Assembly (NCBI RefSeq): GCF_050948215.1
Contig: NW_027488580.1
Coordinates: forward strand, 1,302,001-1,366,000
From: Halictus rubicundus
Taxonomy: Eukaryota; Arthropoda; Insecta; Hymenoptera; Halictidae
DNA length: 64,000 nucleotides
Direction of reading: 5' to 3'
Position numbers and translations under genes: made by a program. Below, piece after piece: positions 27,651 to 40,655 of this stretch (position 1 is its first letter; every line of letters begins with the position of its first letter). Under the pieces are notes generated by a model, which searched no databases, was not told where the DNA came from, and saw only the letters and a list, made by a program, of their open reading frames with translations.

Positions 27651-29003
27651 CTCTATCGTCTGCTCTATCCTACCCTATCCACTATCCTATCCTATCCTCT
27701 ATCGTCTCCTATCCTCTATCCTATTCAATCCCCTATCCTATCCTCTATCCTATCCTATCCTCTATCCTATCCTATTCTGTATCCTAACCTCTATTCTATC
27801 CTATCCTCTATCCTATCCTATTCTCTATCCTATCCTCTATCCTATCCTATCCTCTATCCTATCTAATCCCCTATCCTACCCTTTATCCGATCCTATCCTC
27901 TATCCTATCCTATCCTCTATCCTATAATATCATCTATCCTATACTATCCTCTATCCTATCCTATCCTCTAGCATATCCTATCCTCTATAGTCTGCTCTAT
28001 CCCATCCTATCCACTATCCTATCCTATCCTCAATTCTATCCTATCCTCTATCGTCTGCTCTATCCTACCCTATCCACTATCCTATCCTATCCTCTATCGT
28101 CTCCTATCCTCTATCCTATTCAATCCCCTATCCTATCCTCTATCCTATCCTATTCTCTATCCTATCCTCTATCCTATCCTATCCTCCATCCTATCCTATC
28201 CTCTATCCTATCCAGTCCCCTATCCTATCCTCTATCCTATTATATCCTCTAACTTATCATATCCTCTCTCCTATCCTATCCTCTATCCTATCCTATACTT
28301 TATCCTATCCTATCCTCTATATCATCGTGTCCTCTATCCTATCCTATCCTATATCCTATGATATCATCTATCCTATCCTATTCCTTATCCTACCCTATCC
28401 TATCCTCTTTCCTATCATATACTCAATCCTATCCAATCCTCTACCCTATCCAATCCCCTATCCTATCCTCTGTCCTATCCTATTCTCTATCCTATCGGAT
28501 CCCCTACCTTATCCTCTATCCTATCTTATCCTCTATCCTATCCAATCCCCTATCCTAACCTCTATCCTATCCTATCCTCAATCCTACCCTATCCTCTATC
28601 GTATCCTATCCTGTACCCTATCCAATCCCCCATCCTATCCTTTATCCTATCCTATCCTCTATCCTATCCTATCCTCTATCCTATCCTATCCTCTATCCTA
28701 TCCTATCCTCTATCCTATCGTATCCTCTATACTATCCTATCCTCTATCCTGTCCTATCCTCTATCCTATCCTATCCTGGATCCTATCCTATACTCTATCC
28801 TATCCAATCCCCTATCCTATACTCCATCCTATCCTACCCGCTATCCTTTTATATCCTCTATCATATCATATCCTCTATCGTCTGCTCTATCATATACTAT
28901 CCTCTATCGTCTGGTCTATCCTATTCTCTATCGTCTGTTCTATCCTATCCTATTCTCTATCCTATCCAATCCCCTATCCTATCCTCTATCCGATTCTATC
29001 CTC
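27095..29003. repeat. Higher-order repeat, 1,909-bp unit, copy 1
   Basis: Three landmark frames starting at 27622, 28327 and 28358 recur exactly 1,909 bp downstream (29531, 30236, 30267) with identical translations. The offset does not change across the unit, so no indel separates the two copies. This makes it the best preserved duplication in the middle block. Confidence 0.9.
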
Positions 29004-30912
29004 TATCCTATCCTATTCTCTATCCTACCCTCTACCCTATCCTATCCTCAATCCTCTCCTATCCTCTATCCTATCCTATCCTGTATCCTATCCTATCATC
29101 TATCCTGTAATATCCTCTATCCTATCCAATCCTCTATCCTATCCTCTATCCTATCCTCTATCCTATCCTCTATCCTATCCTCTATCCTATCCTATCCTCT
29201 ATCCTATCCTCTATCCTTTCCTATCCTCTATCCTATCCTATCCTCTATCCTATCCAATCCCCTATCCTATCCTTTATCCGATGCTATCCTCTATCCTATC
29301 CTATCCTCTATCCTATAATATCATCTATATTATACTATTCTCTATCCTATCCTATCCTCTATCCTATACTATCCTCTATCGTGTCCCATCCTCTATCCTA
29401 TCCAATCCCCAATCCAATCCTCTATCCTATCCTATCCTCTATAATATGGTATCCTCTATCCTATCCTCTATCCTATACTATCATCTAACGTATTCTATTC
29501 TCTAGCCTATCCTCTATTGCCTATCTTATTGTGGATACTATCCTATTCACTATCCTATCCTCTATCGTCTGCTCTATCCTACCCTATCCACTATCCTATC
29601 CTATCCTCTATCGTCTCCTATCCTCTATCCTATTCAATCCCCTATCCTATCCTCTATCCTATCCTATCCTCTATCCTATCCTATTCTGTATCCTAACCTC
29701 TATTCTATCCTATCCTCTATCCTATCCTATTCTCTATCCTATCCTCTATCCTATCCTATCCTCTATCCTATCTAATCCCCTATCCTACCCTTTATCCGAT
29801 CCTATCCTCTATCCTATCCTATCCTCTATCCTATAATATCATCTATCCTATACTATCCTCTATCCTATCCTATCCTCTAGCATATCCTATCCTCTATAGT
29901 CTGCTCTATCCCATCCTATCCACTATCCTATCCTATCCTCAATTCTATCCTATCCTCTATCGTCTGCTCTATCCTACCCTATCCACTATCCTATCCTATC
30001 CTCTATCGTCTCCTATCCTCTATCCTATTCAATCCCCTATCCTATCCTCTATCCTATCCTATTCTCTATCCTATCCTCTATCCTATCCTATCCTCCATCC
30101 TATCCTATCCTCTATCCTATCCAGTCCCCTATCCTATCCTCTATCCTATTATATCCTCTAACTTATCATATCCTCTCTCCTATCCTATCCTCTATCCTAT
30201 CCTATACTTTATCCTATCCTATCCTCTATATCATCGTGTCCTCTATCCTATCCTATCCTATATCCTATGATATCATCTATCCTATCCTATTCCTTATCCT
30301 ACCCTATCCTATCCTCTTTCCTATCATATACTCAATCCTATCCAATCCTCTACCCTATCCAATCCCCTATCCTATCCTCTGTCCTATCCTATTCTCTATC
30401 CTATCGGATCCCCTACCTTATCCTCTATCCTATCTTATCCTCTATCCTATCCAATCCCCTATCCTAACCTCTATCCTATCCTATCCTCAATCCTACCCTA
30501 TCCTCTATCGTATCCTATCCTGTACCCTATCCAATCCCCCATCCTATCCTTTATCCTATCCTATCCTCTATCCTATCCTATCCTCTATCCTATCCTATCC
30601 TCTATCCTATCCTATCCTCTATCCTATCGTATCCTCTATACTATCCTATCCTCTATCCTGTCCTATCCTCTATCCTATCCTATCCTGGATCCTATCCTAT
30701 ACTCTATCCTATCCAATCCCCTATCCTATACTCCATCCTATCCTACCCGCTATCCTTTTATATCCTCTATCATATCATATCCTCTATCGTCTGCTCTATC
30801 ATATACTATCCTCTATCGTCTGGTCTATCCTATTCTCTATCGTCTGTTCTATCCTATCCTATTCTCTATCCTATCCAATCCCCTATCCTATCCTCTATCC
30901 GATTCTATCCTC
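29004..30912. repeat. Higher-order repeat, 1,909-bp unit, copy 2
   Basis: This is the head-to-tail copy of 27095-29003 at a constant offset of 1,909 bp. It stops matching at about 30920, where satellite of a different variant order follows. Confidence 0.9.
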
Positions 30913-31003
30913 TATCCTATCCTATCCTCTATCCTATCCTATCCTCTATCCTATCCTATCCTCAATCCTATCCTATCCTCTATCGTATCCTATCCTCTAT
31001 CCT

Positions 31004-32416
31004 ATCCGATCCCCAATCCTATCCTCTATCCTATCCAATCCCCTATCCTATCCTCTATCCTATCCTATCCTCTAACTTATCCTATCCTCTCTCCTATCCT
31101 ATCCTCTATCCTATCCTATACTTTATCCTATCCCATCCTCTATAATATCGTAACCTCTATCATATCCTATCCTCTTTCATATAATATCATCTATCCTATC
31201 CTATTCTATATCCTATTCTATCTTCTCACTTATGCTATCCTCTATCCTATCCTATCCTCTATCCTATCCAATCCCCTATCCTATCCTCTATCCTATCCTA
31301 TACTCTATCCTATCCTATCCTCTCTCCTATCCAATCCCCTATCCTATCCTCTATCATATCCTATTCTCTATCCTAACCGATCCTCTATCCTATCCAATCC
31401 CATATCCTATCGTCTATCCTATCCTCTATTCTATCCTCTATCCTATCCTATCCTCAATCCTACCCTATCCCCTATCGTATCCCATCCTGTACCCTATCCA
31501 ATCCCCCATCCTATCCTCTATCCTATAATATCCTCTATCCTATCCTATCCTCTATCCTATCCTATCCTCTATCCTATCCTATCCTCTATCCTATCCTATC
31601 CTCTATCCTTTCCTATCCTCTATCCTATCCTATCCTCTATCCTATCCTATCCTCTATCCTATCCTACCCTCTATCCTATCCTATCCTCTATCCTATCCTA
31701 TCCGCTATCCTATCTTATCCACTATCATATCCTATCCTCAATCCTATCCTATCCTCTATCCTATCCTCTATCCTATCCTATCCTCTATCCTATCCAATCC
31801 CCTATCCAATTCTCACTGCTATCCTCTATCGTATCCTATCCTCTATTCGATCCTATCCTCTATCCTATTATATCCTCTATCCTATCCTATTCTCTATCCT
31901 ACCCTCTACCCTATCCTATCCTCAATCCTCTCCTATCCTCTATCCTATCCTATCCTGTATCCTATCCTATCATCTATCCTGTAATATCCTCTATCCTATC
32001 CAATCCTCTATCCTATCCTCTATCCTATCCTCTATCCTATCCTCTATCCTATCCTCTATCCTATCCTATCCTCTATCCTATCCTCTATCCTTTCCTATCC
32101 TCTATCCTATCCTATCCTCTATCCTATCCAATCCCCTATCCTATCCTTTATCCGATGCTATCCTCTATCCTATAATATCATCTATGTTATACTATTCTCT
32201 ATCCTATCCTATCCTCTATCCTATACTATCCTCTATCGTGTCCCATCCTCTATCCTATCCAATCCCCAATCCAATCCTCTATCCTATCCTATCCTCTATA
32301 ATATGGTATCCTCTATCCTATCCTCTATCCTATACTATCATCTAACGTATTCTATTCTCTAGCCTATCCTCTATTGCCTATCTTATTGTGGATACTATCC
32401 TATTCACTATCCTATC
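31004..32416. repeat. Duplicated satellite segment A, copy 2
   Basis: It matches 26221-27650 through shared rare words (ccgatccccaat, ctcacttatgc, ttctcactgc, tgtggatact), with a few whole-monomer losses. It closes the bracket around the 1,909-bp pair. Confidence 0.8.
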
Positions 32417-34239
32417 CTATCCTCAATCCTCTCCTATCCTCTATCCTATCCTATCCTCTATCCGATCCTATCCTCTATCCTATACTATTCTCTATCCTAT
32501 CCTATCCTCTATCCTATACTATCCGCTATCGTATCCTATCCTATCCTCTATACTACCCAATCCCCTATCGTATCCTCTATCCGATCCTATCCTCTATCCT
32601 ATCCTATCCTCTATCCTATCCTATTCTGTATCCTATACTCTACCCTATCCTATCCTCTATCCTATCCTATCCTCTATCCTATCCTATCCTCTATCCGATC
32701 CTATCTTCTATCCTATACTATCATCTATCCTATCCTCTATCCTATCCTCTACCCTATCATATCCTCCATCCTATACTATCATCTATCCTATCCTATTCTC
32801 TATCCTATCCTCTATCGTCTGCGCTATCCTATCCTATCCACTATCCTATCCTATCCTCAATCCAATCCTATCCTCTATCCTATCCAATCACCTATCCTAT
32901 CCCCTATACGATCCTATCCTCTATCCTATCCTATCCTCTATCCGATCCTATCCTCTATCCTATCCTATCCTCTATCCTATCCTATCCTCTATCCTATTCT
33001 CTATCCTATCCTCTATCCTATCCTATCCTCTATAATATAATATCATCTATTCTATACTATTCTCTATCCTATCCTCTACCGTATCCTATCCTCCATCCTA
33101 TACTATCATCTATCCTATCCTATCCTCTCCTCAATCCTATCCTATCCTCTATCCTATCCAATCACCTATCCTATCCCCTATACGATCCTATCCTCTATCC
33201 TATCCTATCCTCTATCCGATCCTATCCTCTATCCTATCCTATCCTCTATCCTATCCTATTCTGTATCCTATACTCTACCCTATCCTGTCATCTATCCTAT
33301 CCTATCCTCTATCCTATCCAATCCCCTATCCTATCCTCTATCCGATCCTATCCTTTATCCTATCCTATCCTCTATCCTATAATATCCTCTATCCGATCCT
33401 ATCCTCTACCCTATCCTATCCTCTATCATATCCTATTCTCTATCCTATCCTCTACCCTATCCTATCCTCTATCCTATCCTATCCTCTATCCTATCCAATC
33501 CTCTATCCTATACTATCATCTATCCTATTCTCTATCCACTCCTCTATTGTCTGTTCTATCCTATCCTATCCTGAACCCTATCGTATCCTCCATCCTATCC
33601 TATACTCCATTCTATCCTATCCGCTATCCTATCCTATCCTCTATCCTATCCAATCTTCTATCCTATCCTCTATCCTATCCTCTATCCTATCCTCTATCCT
33701 ATCCGCTATCATATCCTATCCTCCATCCTATAATATCATCTATTCTATACTATTCTCTATCCTATCCTCTACCCTATCCTATCCTCCATCCTATACTATC
33801 CTCTAGCCTATCCAATCACCTATCCCATCCTCTACCCTATCCTATCCTCTATCCTCTATCCTATCCTATTCTCTATCCTATCCTCTATCCTATCCTATCC
33901 TCTATCCTATCCTATCCTCTACCCTATCCTATCCTCTATCCTATCCTATCCTCTATCCTATCCAATCACCTATCCCATCCTCTACCCTATCCTATCCTCT
34001 ATCCTATCTTATCCTCTATCCTATCCTATTCTCTATCCTATCCTCTATCCTATCCTATCCTCTATCCTATCCTATCCTGTACCCTATCCTATCCTCTATC
34101 CTATCCTATCCTCTATCCTATCCAATCACCTTTCCCATCCTCTACCCTATCCAATCCCCTATCCTATAGTCTGTCCTATCCTATTCTCTATCCTATCGGA
34201 TCCCCTACCTTATCCTCTATCCTATCTTATCCTCTATCC

Positions 34240-35268
34240 TATCCAATTCCCTATCCTAACCTCTATCGTATCCTATCCTCTATCCGATCCTATCCAATAT
34301 CCTCTCCTATCCTCAATCCTCTCCTATCCTCTATCCTATCCTATCTTCTATCCTATCATATCCTCTATCCTATCCAATCCTCTATCCTATCCTCTACGCT
34401 ATCCTCTATCGTATCCTATCCTCTACCCTATCCTAACCTCTATCCTATCCTATCCTCTATCCTATCCTATCCTCTACCCTATCCTATCCTCTATCCTATC
34501 CAATCCCCAACCTGTCCTCTACCCTATCCTATCCTCTATCCTATCCTATCCTCTATCCTATACTATCCTCTATCCTATCCAATCCCCTATCCTATCCTCT
34601 ATCCGATCCTATCCTCTATCCTATCCTATCCTCTATCCTATCCTATTCTGTATCCTATACTCTACCCTATCCTAACCTCTATCCTATCCTATCCTCTATC
34701 CTATCCTATCCTCTACCCTATCCTATCCTCTACCCTATCCTATCCTCTATCCTATCCAATCCCCAACCTATCCTCTATCCGATCCTAACCTCTACCCTAT
34801 CCTATCCTCTATCCTATCCTATCCTCTATCCTATACTATCCTCTATCCTATCCAATCTCCTATTATATCCTCTATCCTATCCTATCCTCTACCCTATCCT
34901 ATCCTCTATCCGATCCTATCCTCTATCCTATCCTATCCTCTATCCTATCCTATTCTGTATCCTATACTCTACCCTATCCTATCCTCTATCCCATAATATC
35001 ATCTATCCTATACTATTCTCTATCCTATCCTATCCTCTATCCTATACTATGCTCTATCGTATCCTATCCTCTATCAGATCCTATCCAATATCCTATACTA
35101 TTCTCTATCCTATCCTATCCTCTATCCTATACTATCCGCTATCGTATCCTATCCTATCCTCTATACTACCCAATCCCCTATCGTATCCTCTATCCAATCC
35201 TATCCTCTATCCTATCCAATCCTCTATCCTATACTATCATCTATCCTATCCTATCCTATCCTCTATCC
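34240..35268. repeat. Higher-order repeat, ~1.03-kb unit, copy 1
   Basis: The rare word caacctgtcc at 34508 recurs at 35537 (offset 1,029) and again at 36491 (offset 954). The word catcagatcc-like variant near 35073 recurs likewise at 36104 and 37058. This defines three head-to-tail copies. Confidence 0.85.
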
Positions 35269-36297
35269 TATCCAATTCCCTATCCTAACCTCTATCGTAT
35301 CCTATCCTCTATCCGATCCTATCCAATATCCTCTCCTATCCTCAATCCTCTCCTATCCTCTATCCTATCCTATCTTCTATCCTATCATATCCTCTATCCT
35401 ATCCAATCCTCTATCCTATCCTCTACGCTATCCTCTATCGTATCCTATCCTCTACCCTATCCTAACCTCTATCCTATCCTATCCTCTATCCTATCCTATC
35501 CTCTACCCTATCCTATCCTCTATCCTATCCAATCCCCAACCTGTCCTCTACCCTATCCTATCCTCTATCCTATCCTATCCTCTATCCTATACTATCCTCT
35601 ATCCTATCCAATCCCCTATCCTATCCTCTATCCGATCCTATCCTCTATCCTATCCTATCCTCTATCCTATCCTATTCTGTATCCTATACTCTACCCTATC
35701 CTAACCTCTATCCTATCCTATCCTCTATCCTATCCTATCCTCTACCCTATCCTATCCTCTACCCTATCCTATCCTCTATCCTATCCAATCCCCAACCTAT
35801 CCTCTATCCGATCCTAACCTCTACCCTATCCTATCCTCTATCCTATCCTATCCTCTATCCTATACTATCCTCTATCCTATCCAATCTCCTATTATATCCT
35901 CTATCCTATCCTATCCTCTACCCTATCCTATCCTCTATCCGATCCTATCCTCTATCCTATCCTATCCTCTATCCTATCCTATTCTGTATCCTATACTCTA
36001 CCCTATCCTATCCTCTATCCCATAATATCATCTATCCTATACTATTCTCTATCCTATCCTATCCTCTATCCTATACTATGCTCTATCGTATCCTATCCTC
36101 TATCAGATCCTATCCAATATCCTATACTATTCTCTATCCTATCCTATCCTCTATCCTATACTATCCGCTATCGTATCCTATCCTATCCTCTATACTACCC
36201 AATCCCCTATCGTATCCTCTATCCAATCCTATCCTCTATCCTATCCAATCCTCTATCCTATACTATCATCTATCCTATCCTATCCTATCCTCTATCT
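35269..36297. repeat. Higher-order repeat, ~1.03-kb unit, copy 2
   Basis: This is the second copy of the 1,029-bp unit. It has the same tatgctctatcg variant as copy 1 (35049 and 36078), which reads tatcctctatcg in copy 3. Confidence 0.85.
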
Positions 36298-37380
36298 TAT
36301 CCAATCACCTATCCTATCCACTATCCTATCCTATCCTCAATCCTGTCCTATCCTCAACCCTATCCTATCCTCTATCCTATCCTATCCTCTATCCTATACT
36401 ATTCTCTATCCTATCCTACCCTCTATCCTATCCTATCCTCTATCCTATCCTATCCTCTACCCTATCCTATCCTCTATCCTATCCAATCCCCAACCTGTCC
36501 TCTACCCTATCCTATCCTCTATCCTATCCTATCCTCTATCCTATACTATCCTCTATCCTATCCAATCCCCTATCCTATCCTCTATCCGATCCTATCCTCT
36601 ATCCTATCCTATCCTCTATCCTATCCTATTCTGTATCCTATACTCTACCCTATCCTAACCTCTATCCTATCCTATCCTCTATCCTATCCTATCCTCTACC
36701 CTATCCTATCCTCTACCCTATCCTATCCTCTATCCTATCCAATCCCCAACCTATCCTCTATCCGATCCTAACCTCTACCCTATCCTATCCTCTATCCTAT
36801 CCTATCCTCTATCCTATACTATCCTCTATCCTATCCAATCTCCTATTATATCCTCTATCCTATCCTATCCTCTACCCTATCCTATCCTCTATCCGATCCT
36901 ATCCTCTATCCTATCCTATCCTCTATCCTATCCTATTCTGTATCCTATACTCTACCCTATCCTATCCTCTATCCCATAATATCATCTATCCTATACTATT
37001 CTCTATCCTATCCTATCCTCTATCCTATACTATCCTCTATCGTATCCTATCCTCTATCAGATCCTATCCAATATCCTATACTATTCTCTATCCTATCCTA
37101 TCCTCTATCCTATACTATCCGCTATCGTATCCTATCCTATCCTCTATACTACCCAATCCCCTATCGTATCCTCTATCCAATCCTATCCTCTATCCTATCC
37201 AATCCTCTATCCTATACTATCATCTATCCTATCCTATCCTATCCTCTATCTTATCCAATCACCTATCCTATCCACTATCCTATCCTATCCTCAATCCTGT
37301 CCTATCCTCAACCCTATCCTATCCTCTATCCTATCCTATCCTCTATCCTATACTATTCTCTATCCTATCCTACCCTCTAT
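36298..37380. repeat. Higher-order repeat, ~1-kb unit, copy 3 (diverged start)
   Basis: The third copy sits at an offset of 954 bp from copy 2. It begins with a different segment (cttatccaatcacc, cctgtcctatcctcaaccc) that is itself repeated at about 37250-37380. The unit has been partly replaced by neighbouring satellite, and borders are approximate. Confidence 0.7.
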
Positions 37381-39653
37381 CCTATACTATCCTCTATCCT
37401 ATCCTATCCTCTATCCGATCCTATCCTCTATCCTATCCTATCCTATTCTCTATCCTATCCTCTACCCTATCCTATCCTCTATCCTATCCTATCCTCTATC
37501 CTATCCAATCCCCTATCCCCTATCCCCTATCCTCTATCCTATCCTATTCTGTATCCTATACTCTTCCCTATCCTATCCTCTATCCTATAATATCATCTAT
37601 CCTATACTATTCTCTATCCTATCCTATCCTCTATCCTATACTATCCTCTATCGTATCCTATCCTCTATCCGATCATATCCAATATCCTCTCCTATCCTCA
37701 ATCCTCTCCTATCCTCTATCCTCTCCTATCTTCTATCCTATCATATCCTCTATCCTATCCAATCCTCTATCCTATCCTCTATCCTATCCTCTATCGTATC
37801 CTATCCTCTATCCGATCCTATCCTCTATCCTATCCTATCCTCTATCCGATCCTATCCTCTATCCTATCCTATCCTCTATCCTATCCTATTCTGTATCCTA
37901 TACTCTACCCTATCGTAACCTCTATCCTATCCTATCCTCTATCCTATCCTATCCTCTACCCTATCCTATCCTCTATCCTATCCAATCCCCAACCTATCCT
38001 CTATCCGATCCTAACCTCTAACCTATCCTATCCTCTATCCTATCCTATCCTATCTTCTACCCTATCCTATCCTCTATCCTATCCTATCCTCTATCCTATA
38101 CTATCCTCTATCCTATCCAATCCCCTATCCTATCCTCTATCCGATCCTATCCTCTATCCTATCCTATCCTCTATAATATCGTATCCTCTATCCTATCCTG
38201 TCCTCTATCCTATACTATTCTCTATCCTATCCTATCCTCTATCCTATACTTTCCTCTAACGTATCCTATCCTCTATCCGATCCTATCCTCTATCCTATCC
38301 TATCCTCTATCCTATCCTATTCTCTATCCTATCCTCTACCCTATCCTGTCCGCTATCCTATCCTATCCTCTATCCTATCCAATCCCCTATCCTATCCCCT
38401 ATCCGATCCTATCCTCTATCCTATCCTATCCTCTATCCTATCCTATTCTGTATCCTATACTCTACCCTATCCTAACCTCTATCCTATCCTATCCTCTATC
38501 CTATCCTATCCTCTACCCTATCCTATCCTCTACCCTATCCTATCCTCTATCCTATCCAATCCCCAACCTATCCTCTATCCGATCCTAACCTCTAACCTAT
38601 CCTATCCTCTATCCTATCCTATCCTATCTTCTACCCTATCCTATCCTCTATCCTATCCTATCCTCTATCCTATACTATCCTCTATCCTATCCAATCCCCT
38701 ATCCTAACCTCTATCCTATCCTATCCTCAATCCTACCCTATCCTCTATCCTATCCTATCCTCAATCCTATCCTATCCTCTATCCTCTATACTATCCAATC
38801 ATCTATCCTATCCAATCCCCTATCCTATCCTCTATCCTACAATATCCTCTATCGTATCCTATCTTCTATCCTATCCAATCCCCTATCCTATCCTCTATCC
38901 TATCCAATCCCCTATCCTATCCTCTATCCTATCCTATCCTCTAACTTATCCTATCCTCTATCCTATCCTATCCTCTATCCTATCCAATCCCCTATCCTAT
39001 CCTCTATCCTATACAATCCCCTATCCTATCCTCTATCCTATTATATCCTCTAACTTATCATATCCTCTCTCCTATCCTATCCTCTATCCTATCCTATACT
39101 TTATCCTATCCTATCCTCTATATCATCGTGTCCTCTATCCTATCCTATCCTATATCCTATGATATCATCTATCCTATCCTATTCCTTATCCTACCCTATC
39201 CTATCCTCTTTCCTATCATATACTCACTCCTATCCTATCCTCTACCCTATCCAATCCCCTATCCTATCCTCTGTCCTATCCTATTCTCTATCCTATCGGA
39301 TCCCCTACCTTATCCTCTATCCTATCTTATCCTCTATCCTATCCAATCCCCTATCCTAACCTCTATCCTATCCTATCCTCAATCCTACCCTATCCTCTAT
39401 CCTATCCTATCCTCTATCCTATAATATCCTCTATCCTATCCTATCCTCTATCCTATCCAATGACCTATCCTATCCTCTATCCGAACCTATCCTCTATGCT
39501 ATCCTATCCTCTATAATATCGTATCCTCTATCCTATCCAATCCTCTATCCTATCCTATCCTCAATCCTATCCTATCCTCTATCGTATCCTATTCTCTATC
39601 CTATCCAATCCTCTATCCTATCCTCTATCCTATCCTATAATCTATCCTATTAT

Positions 39654-39657
39654 ATGC
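39654..39657. repeat. Target-site duplication of the LTR element, left copy (atgc)
   Basis: The bases atgc immediately precede the left LTR and reappear as atgc at 45208-45211 after the right LTR. If the border is shifted by one base, the shared word is the 5-mer atgct. A 4-5 bp duplication is normal for Ty3/gypsy integrases. Confidence 0.75.
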
Positions 39658-40171
39658 TTTTAGGTGACGTGGGGTAAATGAAATGATATGTGACGCGATG
39701 GTTTCACGGGTAACAAAAAATATAGTTTATTCACGAGAACTGTTTAACAATTAACAAATAATAAAGAACTATAAAACACAACGAGAAAACTGGAGTCCAT
39801 GAGAAAAATGCGAAGACCAAAATATACGGAAACTCTACGTCGCGTATAACAAAACCGTCGCGGGTGACTCAGACTAAAAACTCTCTGGAGCTATCGTTCT
39901 CCGCGAGAGTCCAAAGCTTTCTGACCTTCTCGTTTCTGAGGCGCGTTAAATAATGTCCCCGAAAAACCGTTAAAATTGGGAGAGGTTCTCCACCCCCACA
40001 CATTGCATCCGGGGACTTCACTCTTAAGGGTACTGTAACGGTCGAGCCGAGGTTCTGGCAATCGTCACTTAAATGACCAAGCCCTCAACCCGACCTCCCA
40101 TGGTACGCACTTGAGAAGGATGGAATTTCCGCGTCCGAAAATTCCACGTTCCCACGCACCATGGTCGCCAC
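39658..40171 (-). repeat. 3' LTR (514 bp)
   Basis: It is identical to the right LTR except that it has G at 40148 where the right LTR has A at 45184, and it lacks 29 bp present at about 45008-45036. The deletion junction is a single cccccaca (39993-40000), which occurs twice in the other LTR. In transcription sense it starts (T)GTGGCGACC and ends CACCTAAAA, so it lacks the usual TG...CA ends if the 4-bp duplication sets the border. Border uncertainty is one base at each end. Confidence 0.92.
39726..39731 (-). promoter_or_regulatory. Candidate polyadenylation signal AATAAA in the 3' LTR
   Basis: The minus strand reads gtgAATAAActa about 70 bases before the LTR end, a plausible position for 3' processing of the element's RNA. 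The same hexamer sits in the right LTR at 44733-44738. Its use is inferred from the motif alone. Confidence 0.45.
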
Positions 40172-40172
40172 A

Positions 40173-40655
40173 GTACCCCCTTACCAGTGAAAACGCCAGT
40201 TAGAACGAAAGAGAAAAAAAAACTATCTAGCTGACTGGTAATATTTACAAAGTAAGAGCGTTTTGCTATACACTAGCTTGCGCGTAGTCGCAAGTGCAAA
40301 TCCGGCTCATTTACTTAAGGTACGCGCCTTAAATCTACGAAAGAAGAAAAAAAATATATATATACGGCAAGAAAGAAAAATTAATACGACTATACGCGTA
40401 AAAAGAAAAAAATTGGATACGTATAAAACACTAATGCTAACTGTATAATTTACCCCGGTAAGGATAAAAACAAAAATACATCTAGGACCTAAAATTACTA
40501 TATACAAGATCTTGAAAAAATTAATACTACCTAGTACTACTATATACACAGTCTTACGACTATACATATCCATTTATTGCCGAAAAAAAATAATAAAGAA
40601 AAGTAATACATATACGCACTCGTACAAATATATACACGTGTTGCTCAAACACCGT
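40173..40655 (-). other. 3' noncoding region of the retrotransposon
   Basis: These 483 bp lie between the pol stop and the 3' LTR. They are AT-rich with long A and T runs and an imperfect short duplication of a tatatagta-containing segment (about 40495-40560). The only open frame (minus strand, 88 codons) is a low-complexity hydrophobic string overlapping these runs and is not credible. There is no envelope gene. Confidence 0.7.
40176..40182 (-). other. Candidate polypurine tract (second-strand primer)
   Basis: On the minus strand AAGGGGG followed by TACT lies immediately upstream of the 3' LTR, where the plus-strand primer of LTR retrotransposons resides. The purine run is short (7 bases) compared with most such tracts. 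The assignment rests mainly on position. Confidence 0.5.

Larger units (their letters stand above)
20486..39657. repeat. Satellite array, middle block
   Basis: This is the same CCTAT/CCTCTAT family as the left block, running 19.2 kb without interruption from the insert to the LTR element. It contains several distinct higher-order families listed separately (about 2.4 kb, 1.9 kb, 1.0 kb). It includes the longest open frame in the window (32374-34788, 804 codons) and another of 647 codons (36078-38021). Both are repeats of the tetrapeptides YPIL, ILSS and SYPL dictated by the 12-bp unit. No real gene is seen. Confidence 0.97.

Noticed and set aside
32374..34788. Long open frame that could be taken for an 804-residue repetitive protein
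   Set aside because: Its sequence is the satellite read in frame, with tetrapeptides set by the 12-bp unit. Other frames of the same stretch are also open, and similar frames occur wherever 5- and 7-mers keep register. The same reasoning removes the 647-, 392-, 310-, 304- and all smaller satellite frames.
40307..40573. 88-codon minus-strand frame downstream of pol as an envelope or accessory gene
   Set aside because: It is made of hydrophobic residues encoded by T/A runs, has an internal short duplication, no signal peptide or glycoprotein features, and lies in the AT-rich 3' noncoding tract.
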